Of a stretch of DNA of 49,816 nucleotides, positions 17,859-25,752 are shown one piece after another (position 1 is the first letter of the stretch; each line of letters begins with the position of its first letter). Source of the DNA: an uncultured Roseburia sp. (GTDB taxonomy: Bacteria; Bacillota; Clostridia; Lachnospirales; Lachnospiraceae). Made by a program: the position numbers and the translations under genes. Below the pieces are notes generated by a model. The model was not told the origin of the DNA, made no database searches, and saw only the letters and a list, made by a program, of their open reading frames with translations. The stretch covers positions 1-49,816 of the forward strand of contig CANTEO010000012.1 in assembly GCA_947652855.1 (NCBI GenBank), in the 5' to 3' direction.

Positions 17859-18551
17859 CTAATTTGTATTGAGATACTGCACAATCCCCATCATAATCGA
17901 CCATGCCACCTTATCTTGATAGAGCTCTGTCTCCAAAAGAGCCGCCTCTTCGCTGTTGCTTAAAAATCCACATTCCACAATCACTGTGGGGGTCGGCGTT
18001 TTTTTCAACAGGTAGTAGCTCTCATTTGCCTTTTCCTTTCTGTGATTCTCTGGATTTAAGCGCAAAACCATGCTCTCCTGAATCTGCTTGGCAAGCGCCT
18101 CCCCTTCTGTGGACTGCCCATAATAAAATACCTGAGCGCCTTTGACATATTCCTCCGGGTAGCTGTTTTGATGGATGCTGACGGTAAACACTGGCATCGT
18201 CTCCGTTATGACCTTACATCGGTTCTGCATATCCTCCACCTTCATATTCTTCGTTCCCTGACGGTACAGGCCCTCCCCCGTCTCGCGCGTCATCACGACT
18301 TCATAGCCCTGCGCCTTTAGCAAAGCGGAAAGCTTATGGGCGACCGCCAGGTTAATATCTTTCTCCAATGCCCCGTTGATCCCGATTTTCCCGGGGTCGT
18401 CTCCCCCATGTCCTGCGTCTACCACAATGCAGTTTCGATTTACGGTTCCCACAGAGCTGCTCCCCGCCATAATGGCCGCTTCTCTGCGCGGCAAAAAAAA
18501 TGCGGTCAGCAGCAAAATGACTGCCATACCAAGTTCAATTTTTTTCTTCAA
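17859..18551 (-). CDS. cwlD: N-acetylmuramoyl-L-alanine amidase, CwlD-like (Amidase_3)
   Basis: 230 residues. Zinc amidase that removes the peptide from muramic acid; CwlD homologues make muramic-delta-lactam in spore cortex. An N-terminal signal/anchor (residues 8-22) leads to an Amidase_3 domain with zinc ligands in VVDAGHGG, the Glu of ALEKDINLA and SIHQNSYPE, and the catalytic Glu of VECGFLSN. Length fits CwlD. The start is TTG (18549-18551), supported by GAGGG five bases upstream and by the basic MKKK opening of a signal peptide; the next in-frame ATG would remove it. The symbol is by similarity of architecture, and a vegetative amidase remains possible. Confidence 0.82.
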   Translation of the reverse strand: MKKKIELGMAVILLLTAFFLPRREAAIMAGSSSVGTVNRNCIVVDAGHGGDDPGKIGINGALEKDINLAVAHKLSALLKAQGYEVVMTRETGEGLYRQGTKNMKVEDMQNRCKVITETMPVFTVSIHQNSYPEEYVKGAQVFYYGQSTEGEALAKQIQESMVLRLNPENHRKEKANESYYLLKKTPTPTVIVECGFLSNSEEAALLETELYQDKVAWSIMMGIVQYLNTN

Positions 18552-18671
18552 GGCTTCCCTCTGGCTGACTTCTTATTTCACCTTATGAGCTTACGCATTG
18601 TCCTAATGACAATATTTCTTTTCCTTACATTCAATTCCCGCGCGACGCGGCGGCGCGACCCATTACTGGCA

Positions 18672-18712
18672 TAAATAAAAGCCGCCGCGGACGCTCCTGC
18701 GCCCGTGACGGC
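18672..18712 (-). terminator. Rho-independent terminator of the fucosidase gene
   Basis: On the minus strand a GC-rich, slightly imperfect stem of about 14 bp (18681-18712) is followed by TTTTATTT, directly after the fucosidase stop codon. Confidence 0.7.
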
Positions 18713-18735
18713 CTTCCTGCCAGAAGGCGAGCCTT

Positions 18736-21700
18736 CTATTTCTTCTTATAAACGAGGTTCTTTCCGCCTGCTTTTTTAATGGCGTTCTTAAATTTCTTCA
18801 CATTCGATGCCGACATTTTCTTTGGATAATAAATCTTACACCTTTTCTTAATGCCTTTGAACGCCTTTTTGCCAGAAATTTTCGGAACTGCCTTGCTCTT
18901 GAATGTAATGCTGGCAAGCTTGCGGCAATTATAAAAGCTGCCGTCCCCAATTTTCTTTACATTGCTCCCAATGGTGACGTTCTTGATCGCCTTCTTCTGG
19001 AACGCGTTCTTATTGATGGCCGTCACCTTAAACTGATAGTCGCCAATTGAAACCTTATCTAAAATTTTAATTGTCTTTTTCTTGGCTGCCTTCTTTGTCA
19101 AGCCCTTAACGGCGACCTCGCCATTTTTTTCGCTTACCTTCGTCACTATGTATACAAAATCGCCAACCTCCTGCTCTCCGGCCGGGATTACAGGATCTTG
19201 CTCATTTGAGCCTCCAGATGTTTTGGAAACAGTAATCTGGACGACGGTTTTCAACGTCGGGTACTGAACGCTTGTCACTGTAATATCTGCTTTTCCCTCT
19301 GCGATGGCAGTGACTTTTCCGTTCGCGTCCACTTTTGCGACAGCTTCATTGGATGAAGCATAAGTCACGGCTTTATCCGTCTCACTTCCAACTGTCACTG
19401 ACGCTGCAATCTCATACGTCTCACCCGGCTTTAACTGCTTGCTCTTTTCCTTAACGGATATGCCAGCTGTCTTCACTTCCGGCTCCGCTGACGCAAACCA
19501 CGATGTAGAAACAACCCTGTTATCTTTATCTACACCGATCACCTTAATCTTTCCTAACTGCGCATTTCCTAATTTGCTTAAATCCAGGGCAGCCGACGGC
19601 TCTTCCGTAGACAGAACCTCCTGATCCCCAACATAAACCATGTATTTCACGGCGTCTTTTGCCTCGCCCCAGAAAAGGATGATATTATTTGGGTTATCCT
19701 TATCCCCAATTGCGGAAAGCTCGCCAACCGCCGGCTCTTCCGGCTCTTTTGGCATAGACACCTTAATCTCCGCATGATCCTTCTCTGTGGAGCCTGACAG
19801 CGCCTTTACCTTAACGACATATTCTTTTCCTGCCTCTAAATTCTCAACCCAGGCATATGTGCCCTCTGTCGCGGCCACTTCCTTATCTTCAATATACAGC
19901 TTATAAGAGCTTGCGTTTGAAGCCTCATTCCACTGCAGCATGGCGCGATTGCCCTCTATGGTGATGACTGAGCCCTGGCTGCCCGCAGGAATCTCCGGCT
20001 TCGTCGGCGTCACCGGGCCATCTGTATAGAACAGCTTAAACGCGTCCAACTCCACTTTCGCCTTGCTGCCGGAGCCTTTTGTGCCAGTAGCCCGGACTAC
20101 GATGGTATGCTCCCCAAAGTCCAAATCCTTCTTACTGAATATGGTCTGCTGCCGTTTGGTCTCCGCCGAGTAGGTGTCCACTTCCCCATGCGATTCGCCG
20201 TCAATGGTGATCTCAAACTTCCCTCTGTCATAATTCAACACAGAAATCACTTCCACGCCTGTTCCCACAAACGTCAGGGTCGCCGTCTCAGACCCGGTTG
20301 GGTTTTCTATATATTTAATTGTGCCGGCATAGTTTACGTTCTCGCTGTAATCACTCCATCCCCCTGAATACACGATGCTTGGATCCCTGTCGTCAATCAT
20401 TTCTGATTCCATATTTTTCACGGTAGCGGCATTGCTTAGCTTCGACTCCCATATGCCGCTCCCGGCGCTCACCTGATAGGTCAGGCTTTCAAACACCCCA
20501 TATGCCTTTTCGTCCGTATATCCCGTTCCCGTAATCCCAGACGCGATCAAAACCGCTTCGCCGTTATCTGCCTTACGGTAAACATTATATGTCGTATTCC
20601 CTGACGCCGGCGCATCCCAGGCCAAGGTCACCTTATCCGCCTCTTTTGCTGTGACGCGAAGATTGGCCGGCGCATCCTTTTTCGCCGGGAACTCATAAAT
20701 CCGATAGCTCATCCCCGCCGTGGTCTTAAAGGAAATCCTGTCATTTGACTTCCTCGTCACATCAACCATCTTTCCATCTTGATCGACTACGGTCGCCATA
20801 GCGACATTATTGCACTGCACAATGGCCTCTTCACCCTTATTGGACGTAATGCTGACATTCTCAAGCTGCCCTTTCGTCCATTTAAGGTCAACTTCAAAAT
20901 TCCCCCGAGCCAGAAGGCCCGTCGCCTCCCCGTCTGTCCATACATCCGGGAGCGCGGGAAGAAGGTTGAGATAGCCCACGTTGCTTTGAATCAGCATTTC
21001 CGCCACGCCCGAAGTATAGCCAAAATTGCCGTCAATCTGGAACGGCGGGTGCGTATCCCAAAGGTTCTGATAAATTCCGCTGTTAAACAGGTCGGTAATT
21101 AATTTATACGCCCTGTTTCCGTCGCCAAGCCTGGCCCATGTGTTGATCCTCTGGCCCATGCCCCATCCGGTGCTGGAGTCCGTTCTGTTATCCATGGAAA
21201 CGCGGGCCGCCTCCAGCCATTCCGGCGTCTCTGTGGAAATCAGGTCTCCCGGGTACAGCCCCAACATATGGGACAAATGCCTGTGGCCAAACCCTTCGCT
21301 GCCTTCTTCCAGCATACTGTCTAAAGATGTCTCTGTATACCATTCTTTGACCTGACCGTCCGTCCCTATCTCGATCGGCCCTTTTAAGTTCTTCTGATTG
21401 GCTTTCCAGCCCTCTACCTTTGCGGCGTCTGTCTCACCCACAACCTCCGCCGCAGTGATGACATCCTCATAGAGCTGCCAGATTAAGGACTGCTCATATG
21501 TATTCCCGCTTGTATACGGGCCGTGCTCTGGGGAATAAGACGGGGAAGACACCAGCTTTCCGTCCTGATCCTCAATCATCATCTGATCATAAAGGGTAGC
21601 CTCTTCCTTCATCATCGGATAGATATTTTCTTTCAGGTACTCTTCATCCCTGGTAAAGTCATAGTATTCCCAACAGTTCTGTATAATCCAGGGCATCGCC

Positions 21701-23190
21701 GCCGGCGACCAGCCCCAGGAGAACGCCCATCCCGGGCAGGTCCATCCAAACGGCGTGTTCTGCGTATGCGCCATAAATCCATTCTCCGGGTTCTCATCCG
21801 TGCTTTCAATCCCGGCATAAATCTTAGCGGTCACGCGTCCCGGCTCCCTTAGCGAATCAATGTAACGCACCAAAGGATCCCCGCATTCTGCCAGATTCGT
21901 CACATACGTCGGCCAGTAATTCATCTGAAGGTTGACATTCGTATGATAATCCGCATGCCAGGCCGGACTCGTCTTATCGTTCCAAACGCCCTGAAGGTTA
22001 GACGGGAGCTGAGAATCCTCCCTGGAAGAGGCGATCGTTAAATATCTTCCAAACTGGAACAGCATAAGCTCAAGCTGCCGGCGCTCCGCCTCGCTCGCGC
22101 TGCCGTCCTTATAAGCTGCCAAAAGATCATTGGTAGGCTTGCTTGAAACCGTCTCTCCCAACGTCAGCTGCATCCTGGAATACAGGCTTTCATAATCCGC
22201 GATATGGTCTGCTTTTATTGCGTCATAGCCTTTTTCCGCAGCATTCTCCACATCCTCCAAAACTCTGTCATGAAGCTGCGCCGCCGTCTCGCCAGTGCGG
22301 TAAGCCGGATAGTCGTTCTTATAGTCCGTCGCCGCAGACAAAAATACGGTAATGGAATCGGCTCCCCGCACCTCAAGCTTATCGCCGCTCGCCGTCACGG
22401 TTCCCCCGTCATTCGCCACTTTTAGCACAGAGTCAAATTTCAGCTGGTTATCGCTGACCTCTCCGGCCACCACAAGGCTGTCCCCCGAAGCCTCTGCCGT
22501 CGCCCCCTGCTTAGACGTAAACCGCACGTCCAGGCTCAGCTTGCTGCCGCCGTCCGCGGAGAGCTTCGCCGCCAACACATTATCCGGATGGCTGACAAGG
22601 TACTCCCTCGAATAGCTTGTGCCTCCTGCCTGAAAGCTGACAGAAGAAACGGCTGTCCTAAGATCCAGATCCCTTACATAGTCAGACGCGCCGTCAGCCG
22701 AGACGCCCTGATAGTCAAAATAAATGTCCCCCCATGGCTGATATGCGCCATATCCGTCATTTTCTCCTGCTCCTGTCAAAGATCCGCACTTATTGGACGC
22801 TTCCGCATCCTTTCCCAAGGCAAACAGCTCCTGGATTTCCTTCATGGCCTCTCCATTGCGCCCTCTGCTCTCTACATTGCCGCCCATATAATTTGGACGG
22901 GATTCGCTCGGCCCGCCTGTCCAAAGGGTCTTCTCATTAAATGTGAGGTGTTCGCTTTCCACCGCGCCAAAAATATTTGCCCCCATGTCGCCATTTCCAA
23001 TGGGAAGCGACTCCTCCTGCCACTGATCATCTGCCGCAGGCTTGTTATACCAAAGCCTCAGCGGGTTGCCCTCCGTTTTCTCAGAGACCGCCCCTATCGG
23101 CTCCGCCATTGCCGCTGCAGGCACAGACGTGACTAGCATTGCCGCCGACAAAACTGCCGACATCATTTTTGTCATTGTTCTTGCTCGCAT
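18736..23190 (-). CDS. Secreted multi-domain GH95 alpha-L-fucosidase
   Basis: 1484 residues with a signal peptide cleaved near AAAMA-EP (about 29). The catalytic GH95 part spans about 42-835: LPIGNGDMGANIFG, the Asn pair in HTNVNLQMNYW (N418, N420), the Glu of SPEHGPYTSG (E555) and the Asp of QIDGNFG (D720) match the known GH95 inverting 1,2-alpha-fucosidase active site. Downstream modules: an Fn3 domain (about 838-915), a carbohydrate-binding-like beta-sandwich (about 925-1055, with VYSGGWSDYSENVNYAG), two further Fn3-like domains, a bacterial Ig-like domain (about 1265-1335, YASSNEAVAKVDANGKVTAIAEG) and a C-terminal leucine-rich repeat of the LRR_5 type. It would release fucose from host mucin or milk glycans outside the cell. 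No LPXTG is seen; the basic LRR tail may bind the wall. Promoter and AAAGGAG site are present. Confidence 0.93.
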   Translation of the reverse strand: MRARTMTKMMSAVLSAAMLVTSVPAAAMAEPIGAVSEKTEGNPLRLWYNKPAADDQWQEESLPIGNGDMGANIFGAVESEHLTFNEKTLWTGGPSESRPNYMGGNVESRGRNGEAMKEIQELFALGKDAEASNKCGSLTGAGENDGYGAYQPWGDIYFDYQGVSADGASDYVRDLDLRTAVSSVSFQAGGTSYSREYLVSHPDNVLAAKLSADGGSKLSLDVRFTSKQGATAEASGDSLVVAGEVSDNQLKFDSVLKVANDGGTVTASGDKLEVRGADSITVFLSAATDYKNDYPAYRTGETAAQLHDRVLEDVENAAEKGYDAIKADHIADYESLYSRMQLTLGETVSSKPTNDLLAAYKDGSASEAERRQLELMLFQFGRYLTIASSREDSQLPSNLQGVWNDKTSPAWHADYHTNVNLQMNYWPTYVTNLAECGDPLVRYIDSLREPGRVTAKIYAGIESTDENPENGFMAHTQNTPFGWTCPGWAFSWGWSPAAMPWIIQNCWEYYDFTRDEEYLKENIYPMMKEEATLYDQMMIEDQDGKLVSSPSYSPEHGPYTSGNTYEQSLIWQLYEDVITAAEVVGETDAAKVEGWKANQKNLKGPIEIGTDGQVKEWYTETSLDSMLEEGSEGFGHRHLSHMLGLYPGDLISTETPEWLEAARVSMDNRTDSSTGWGMGQRINTWARLGDGNRAYKLITDLFNSGIYQNLWDTHPPFQIDGNFGYTSGVAEMLIQSNVGYLNLLPALPDVWTDGEATGLLARGNFEVDLKWTKGQLENVSITSNKGEEAIVQCNNVAMATVVDQDGKMVDVTRKSNDRISFKTTAGMSYRIYEFPAKKDAPANLRVTAKEADKVTLAWDAPASGNTTYNVYRKADNGEAVLIASGITGTGYTDEKAYGVFESLTYQVSAGSGIWESKLSNAATVKNMESEMIDDRDPSIVYSGGWSDYSENVNYAGTIKYIENPTGSETATLTFVGTGVEVISVLNYDRGKFEITIDGESHGEVDTYSAETKRQQTIFSKKDLDFGEHTIVVRATGTKGSGSKAKVELDAFKLFYTDGPVTPTKPEIPAGSQGSVITIEGNRAMLQWNEASNASSYKLYIEDKEVAATEGTYAWVENLEAGKEYVVKVKALSGSTEKDHAEIKVSMPKEPEEPAVGELSAIGDKDNPNNIILFWGEAKDAVKYMVYVGDQEVLSTEEPSAALDLSKLGNAQLGKIKVIGVDKDNRVVSTSWFASAEPEVKTAGISVKEKSKQLKPGETYEIAASVTVGSETDKAVTYASSNEAVAKVDANGKVTAIAEGKADITVTSVQYPTLKTVVQITVSKTSGGSNEQDPVIPAGEQEVGDFVYIVTKVSEKNGEVAVKGLTKKAAKKKTIKILDKVSIGDYQFKVTAINKNAFQKKAIKNVTIGSNVKKIGDGSFYNCRKLASITFKSKAVPKISGKKAFKGIKKRCKIYYPKKMSASNVKKFKNAIKKAGGKNLVYKKK

Positions 23191-23220
23191 CGTAATCTCC
23201 TTTCTCCTCTTGATAATTTC

Positions 23221-23249
23221 AGTTTAACACACATACCCCATGTTTTCCA
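23221..23249 (-). promoter_or_regulatory. Candidate promoter of the fucosidase gene
   Basis: Minus strand TGGAAA (23244-23249), 17-base spacer containing TGTGT, and TAAACT (23221-23226), about 30 bases before the start codon. Confidence 0.5.
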
Positions 23250-23268
23250 TTCGTTTTTCTCTTCTTAT

Positions 23269-24498
23269 TCAGGATTTTACGACGATTTTACAGAACTTCT
23301 TCTTCCCCCGCCGCAGCACGAAATCTCCCGCCGCAATTTCTTCTAATGTAAAGCTTTTTCTGGCATCCGCCACTTTTTCCCCATTGACGGACACGCCTCC
23401 CTGCTCCACATTCCTGCGCGCCTCGGCTCTGGACGCCGCCAGGGAAGATTTAACCAAAAGCCCCAGTATGTCAACCGTCCCGTCCCGTAAATCATCCGTG
23501 CCAACCTCCACAGTAGGCATATCCGCCGTATTTTGGCCGGAAAATAAGGCTCTCGCCCCTTCCTTAGCCTTCTTGGCCTCTTCCTCCCCATGCACCAGGT
23601 TTGTCAGCTCATATGCCAAAATCTCTTTTGCCTGGTTGAGCTTACTGCCTTCCCACGCCTCCATCGCCTGAATCTCCTCTAATGGAAGGAACGTGAGCAT
23701 CTTTATGCACTTCAACACATCCGCGTCCGAAACGTTCCTCCAATACTGGTAGAACTCAAACGGGGAAGTCTTGTCCGCGTCCAGCCAAACCGCGCCCTTC
23801 TGCGTCTTTCCCATTTTCTTGCCCTCGGAATTCAACAGCAGGTTGATCGTCATGGCATAGGCGTCCTTCCCCAATTTTCTCCGAATCAGCTCTGTGCCGC
23901 CAAGCATATTGCTCCACTGGTCGTCGCCACCAAACTGCATATTGCAGCCATATTTTTGGTACAGCACATAAAAATCATAGCTCTGCATAATCATGTAGTT
24001 AAATTCCAAAAAGCTAAGCCCCTTTTCCATGCGCTGCTTATAGCATTCCGCCGTCAGCATCCGGTTGACGGAAAAATGCGTCCCCACATCCCGCAGCACA
24101 TCAATGTAATTTAAGCCAAGCAGCCAGTCCGCATTGTTCACCATTCGCGCCTTGCCTTCAGAAAAATCAATAAAACGGCTCATCTGCTTTTTAAAGCAGT
24201 CGCAATTGCGCTGAATCGTCTCCTCCGTCATCATCTGGCGCAGGTCGCTGCGCCCGGACGGATCCCCGACCATCGCCGTCCCGCCGCCAATCAGCGCAAT
24301 CGGCTGATTGCCCGCCATCTGCAGCCGCTTCATCAGGCAAAGCGCCATAAAATGCCCAACGTGAAGGCTGTCGGCCGTTGGGTCAAACCCGATATAAAAC
24401 ACTGCCTTGCCATTGTTGACCATCTCCTTAATCTCATCCTCATCCGTCACCTGCGCGATTAATCCCCTCGCCACCAACTCGTCATAAACTGTCATCAT
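23269..24498 (-). CDS. tyrS: Tyrosyl-tRNA synthetase
   Basis: 409 residues. Class I enzyme that charges tRNA-Tyr. The HIGH-type motif is HVGH in DSLHVGHFMAL, the KMSKS-type motif is KKMGKT, and the tyrosine pocket shows GFDPTADSLH and the YMIMQSYD/GGDDQWSN segments. A C-terminal S4 domain (about 345-405) ends the protein. Two adjacent ATG codons (24498 and 24495) are both within reach of GGAAGGAG; I give the first. A consensus promoter and a short leader with a terminator-like hairpin lie upstream. Confidence 0.97.
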   Translation of the reverse strand: MMTVYDELVARGLIAQVTDEDEIKEMVNNGKAVFYIGFDPTADSLHVGHFMALCLMKRLQMAGNQPIALIGGGTAMVGDPSGRSDLRQMMTEETIQRNCDCFKKQMSRFIDFSEGKARMVNNADWLLGLNYIDVLRDVGTHFSVNRMLTAECYKQRMEKGLSFLEFNYMIMQSYDFYVLYQKYGCNMQFGGDDQWSNMLGGTELIRRKLGKDAYAMTINLLLNSEGKKMGKTQKGAVWLDADKTSPFEFYQYWRNVSDADVLKCIKMLTFLPLEEIQAMEAWEGSKLNQAKEILAYELTNLVHGEEEAKKAKEGARALFSGQNTADMPTVEVGTDDLRDGTVDILGLLVKSSLAASRAEARRNVEQGGVSVNGEKVADARKSFTLEEIAAGDFVLRRGKKKFCKIVVKS

Positions 24499-24520
24499 TC
24501 TTCTCCTTCCGCTTTATAGA

Positions 24521-24556
24521 ATAAAAAGCTTCCATCCCAAAAAAGGACGAAAGCTT
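24521..24556 (-). promoter_or_regulatory. Terminator-like hairpin in the tyrS leader (possible attenuator)
   Basis: In the tyrS transcript, AAGCTTTCGTCC pairs with GGATGGAAGCTT (12 bp, two G-T wobbles, U-rich loop) and is followed by TTTTTATT, between promoter and gene. The leader is only about 95 bases and has no T-box TGG(T/A)CC-type antiterminator, so it is not a standard T-box. Confidence 0.5.
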
Positions 24557-24600
24557 ATGTTCAAATTGCCGCCTTTATTTGCAGGTCTGAAATTACCCTC

Positions 24601-24629
24601 ATTATAGACAGACAGCCTCATTTTGTCAA
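24601..24629 (-). promoter_or_regulatory. Consensus sigma-A promoter of tyrS
   Basis: Minus strand TTGACA (24624-24629), exactly 17 bases, TATAAT (24601-24606): a perfect consensus promoter whose transcript would start near 24594. Confidence 0.88.
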
Positions 24630-24722
24630 CTGAACCAGAAGCAAACTGCAGTCCGTCTTGTGCGGGCCTGTCAGGCAAACAGCGTAAGCCTGCAAAAAGA
24701 TTCATGAATTCTTTTTCTAGTC

Positions 24723-24751
24723 TTGAATTTAAAAGAAAAATATGATATAGT
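24723..24751 (+). promoter_or_regulatory. Promoter of the tRNA-Ser gene
   Basis: TTGAAT (24723-24728), 17-base spacer, TATAGT (24746-24751), ending 10 bases before the mature tRNA 5' end. Confidence 0.7.
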
Positions 24752-24760
24752 GTGCGGGAT

Positions 24761-24847
24761 GGAGAGTTATCGAAGTGGTCATAACGAGCTGCACTCGAAA
24801 TGCAGTTGTCCAATCTGGGCACGTGGGTTCGAATCCCACACTCTCCG
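24761..24847 (+). tRNA. tRNA-Ser, anticodon CGA
   Basis: 87 bases that fold as a class II tRNA: acceptor GGAGAGT/ACTCTCC with discriminator G (typical of serine), anticodon loop CTCGAAA giving CGA (reads UCG), long variable arm (TTGTCCAATCTGGGCAC) and T arm GTGGG-TTCGAAT-CCCAC. The CCA end is not encoded. It has its own promoter and terminator. Confidence 0.95.
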
Positions 24848-24852
24848 CTTTT

Positions 24853-24887
24853 CCCCACATGAGGCGTTTCCCATGTGGGGCTTTTTT
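24853..24887 (+). terminator. Terminator of tRNA-Ser
   Basis: Perfect stem CCCCACATG/CATGTGGGG followed by CTTTTTT, six bases after the tRNA. Confidence 0.9.
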
Positions 24888-24903
24888 GTGAGCGCCATGC
24901 TGC

Positions 24904-25524
24904 CTACATCTTCTCTACTTTTTTCCTAAGCTCCATCATCTGCTGGTCAATCTTGCTGATGACGTCCGAATAATTCTTAAGCTCCTCCTCCGCCTTCTTC
25001 ATTTCCCGCGGGCTTTTCTTATAGCAAATCTGATTGTCCACGCCGGCCCAAAAGTCCATAGCCACCGTCCGTATCTGAATTTCCACCCTCTGCGGCTCCT
25101 TTATCTCTTTATAGGTCAAAGGAATGTCCATAATCAAATGCAGGCTTTGATAGCCGCTTTTTTTCGGATTTTTAATATAGTCCTTCTCCTTTACCAAAAT
25201 AAAGTCCTCCTGCTGCCTTAACAGCTCCGCAATTTTATATACGTCGTCACTGTAGAGGCATACAATCCGAATGCCCACAATGTCGTTTAATTTCGTTATT
25301 GAATTTTCAAACGTAGGCTTATACCCTTTCTTAATCAGCTTACGCGCAATGCTCTCCGGCTTTTTCATCCGATGCTCCACTTTTTGCATAATGGTCCGTT
25401 TATGCTTTGTAGAAAGCTCCAGGTCAATCATTTTCAGCTTAAATTCCACATTTGAGATCACCCAGTTTTTTTTCAGCAAAAATTCCGGCTCCGACAGCCT
25501 TTTGTTCAACAAATCAATCTGCAT
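24904..25524 (-). CDS. Small alarmone synthetase ((p)ppGpp synthetase, RelA/SpoT domain only)
   Basis: 206 residues. It would transfer pyrophosphate from ATP to GDP/GTP to make (p)ppGpp. Only the synthetase domain is present: RMKKPESIARKL, ITKLNDIVGIRIVCLY (Asp and Arg of the ATP/GTP site), SGYQSLHLIM and RVEIQIRTVAMDFWAG are all family motifs. There is no hydrolase, TGS or ACT domain, so it is of the YjbM/YwaC kind. The C-terminal 45 residues are a charged helix. Start ATG 25524 has AAAGGA upstream. It stands alone, divergent from the Na/Pi cotransporter; the 228-base gap holds the promoter of the latter and no clear promoter for this gene. Confidence 0.92.
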   Translation of the reverse strand: MQIDLLNKRLSEPEFLLKKNWVISNVEFKLKMIDLELSTKHKRTIMQKVEHRMKKPESIARKLIKKGYKPTFENSITKLNDIVGIRIVCLYSDDVYKIAELLRQQEDFILVKEKDYIKNPKKSGYQSLHLIMDIPLTYKEIKEPQRVEIQIRTVAMDFWAGVDNQICYKKSPREMKKAEEELKNYSDVISKIDQQMMELRKKVEKM

Positions 25525-25664
25525 TTCTCTGTCCTTTTCATGCTCGTTTCCTATTTTTATCCTCCGTATGCAAACAGATGCACGCCTTTTTGCGCATGGA
25601 GGGTAAAAATGACCTTTCTAACATATATATGTAAAAAATGCAAAATCATGTGTAAATTTTTTAT

Positions 25665-25694
25665 TTTACATAAAAATAGATCGTATGTTACAAT
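25665..25694 (+). promoter_or_regulatory. Promoter of the Na/Pi cotransporter gene
   Basis: TTTACA (25665-25670), 18-base spacer, TACAAT (25689-25694), about 58 bases before the start codon. Confidence 0.6.
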
Positions 25695-25752
25695 CTAAAA
25701 TAGCGGGCGCTTCACCGCAGCCACTCATAAATTCAATATACGGGGGATTATT

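Noticed and set aside
24521..24629. T-box in front of tyrS
   Set aside because: The leader is too short for Stem I and holds no TGG(T/A)CC-type antiterminator sequence.
24514..24858. Minus-strand frame opposite tRNA-Ser
   Set aside because: It is the complement of the tRNA and the tyrS leader; frames of this kind across tRNA genes are common artefacts.
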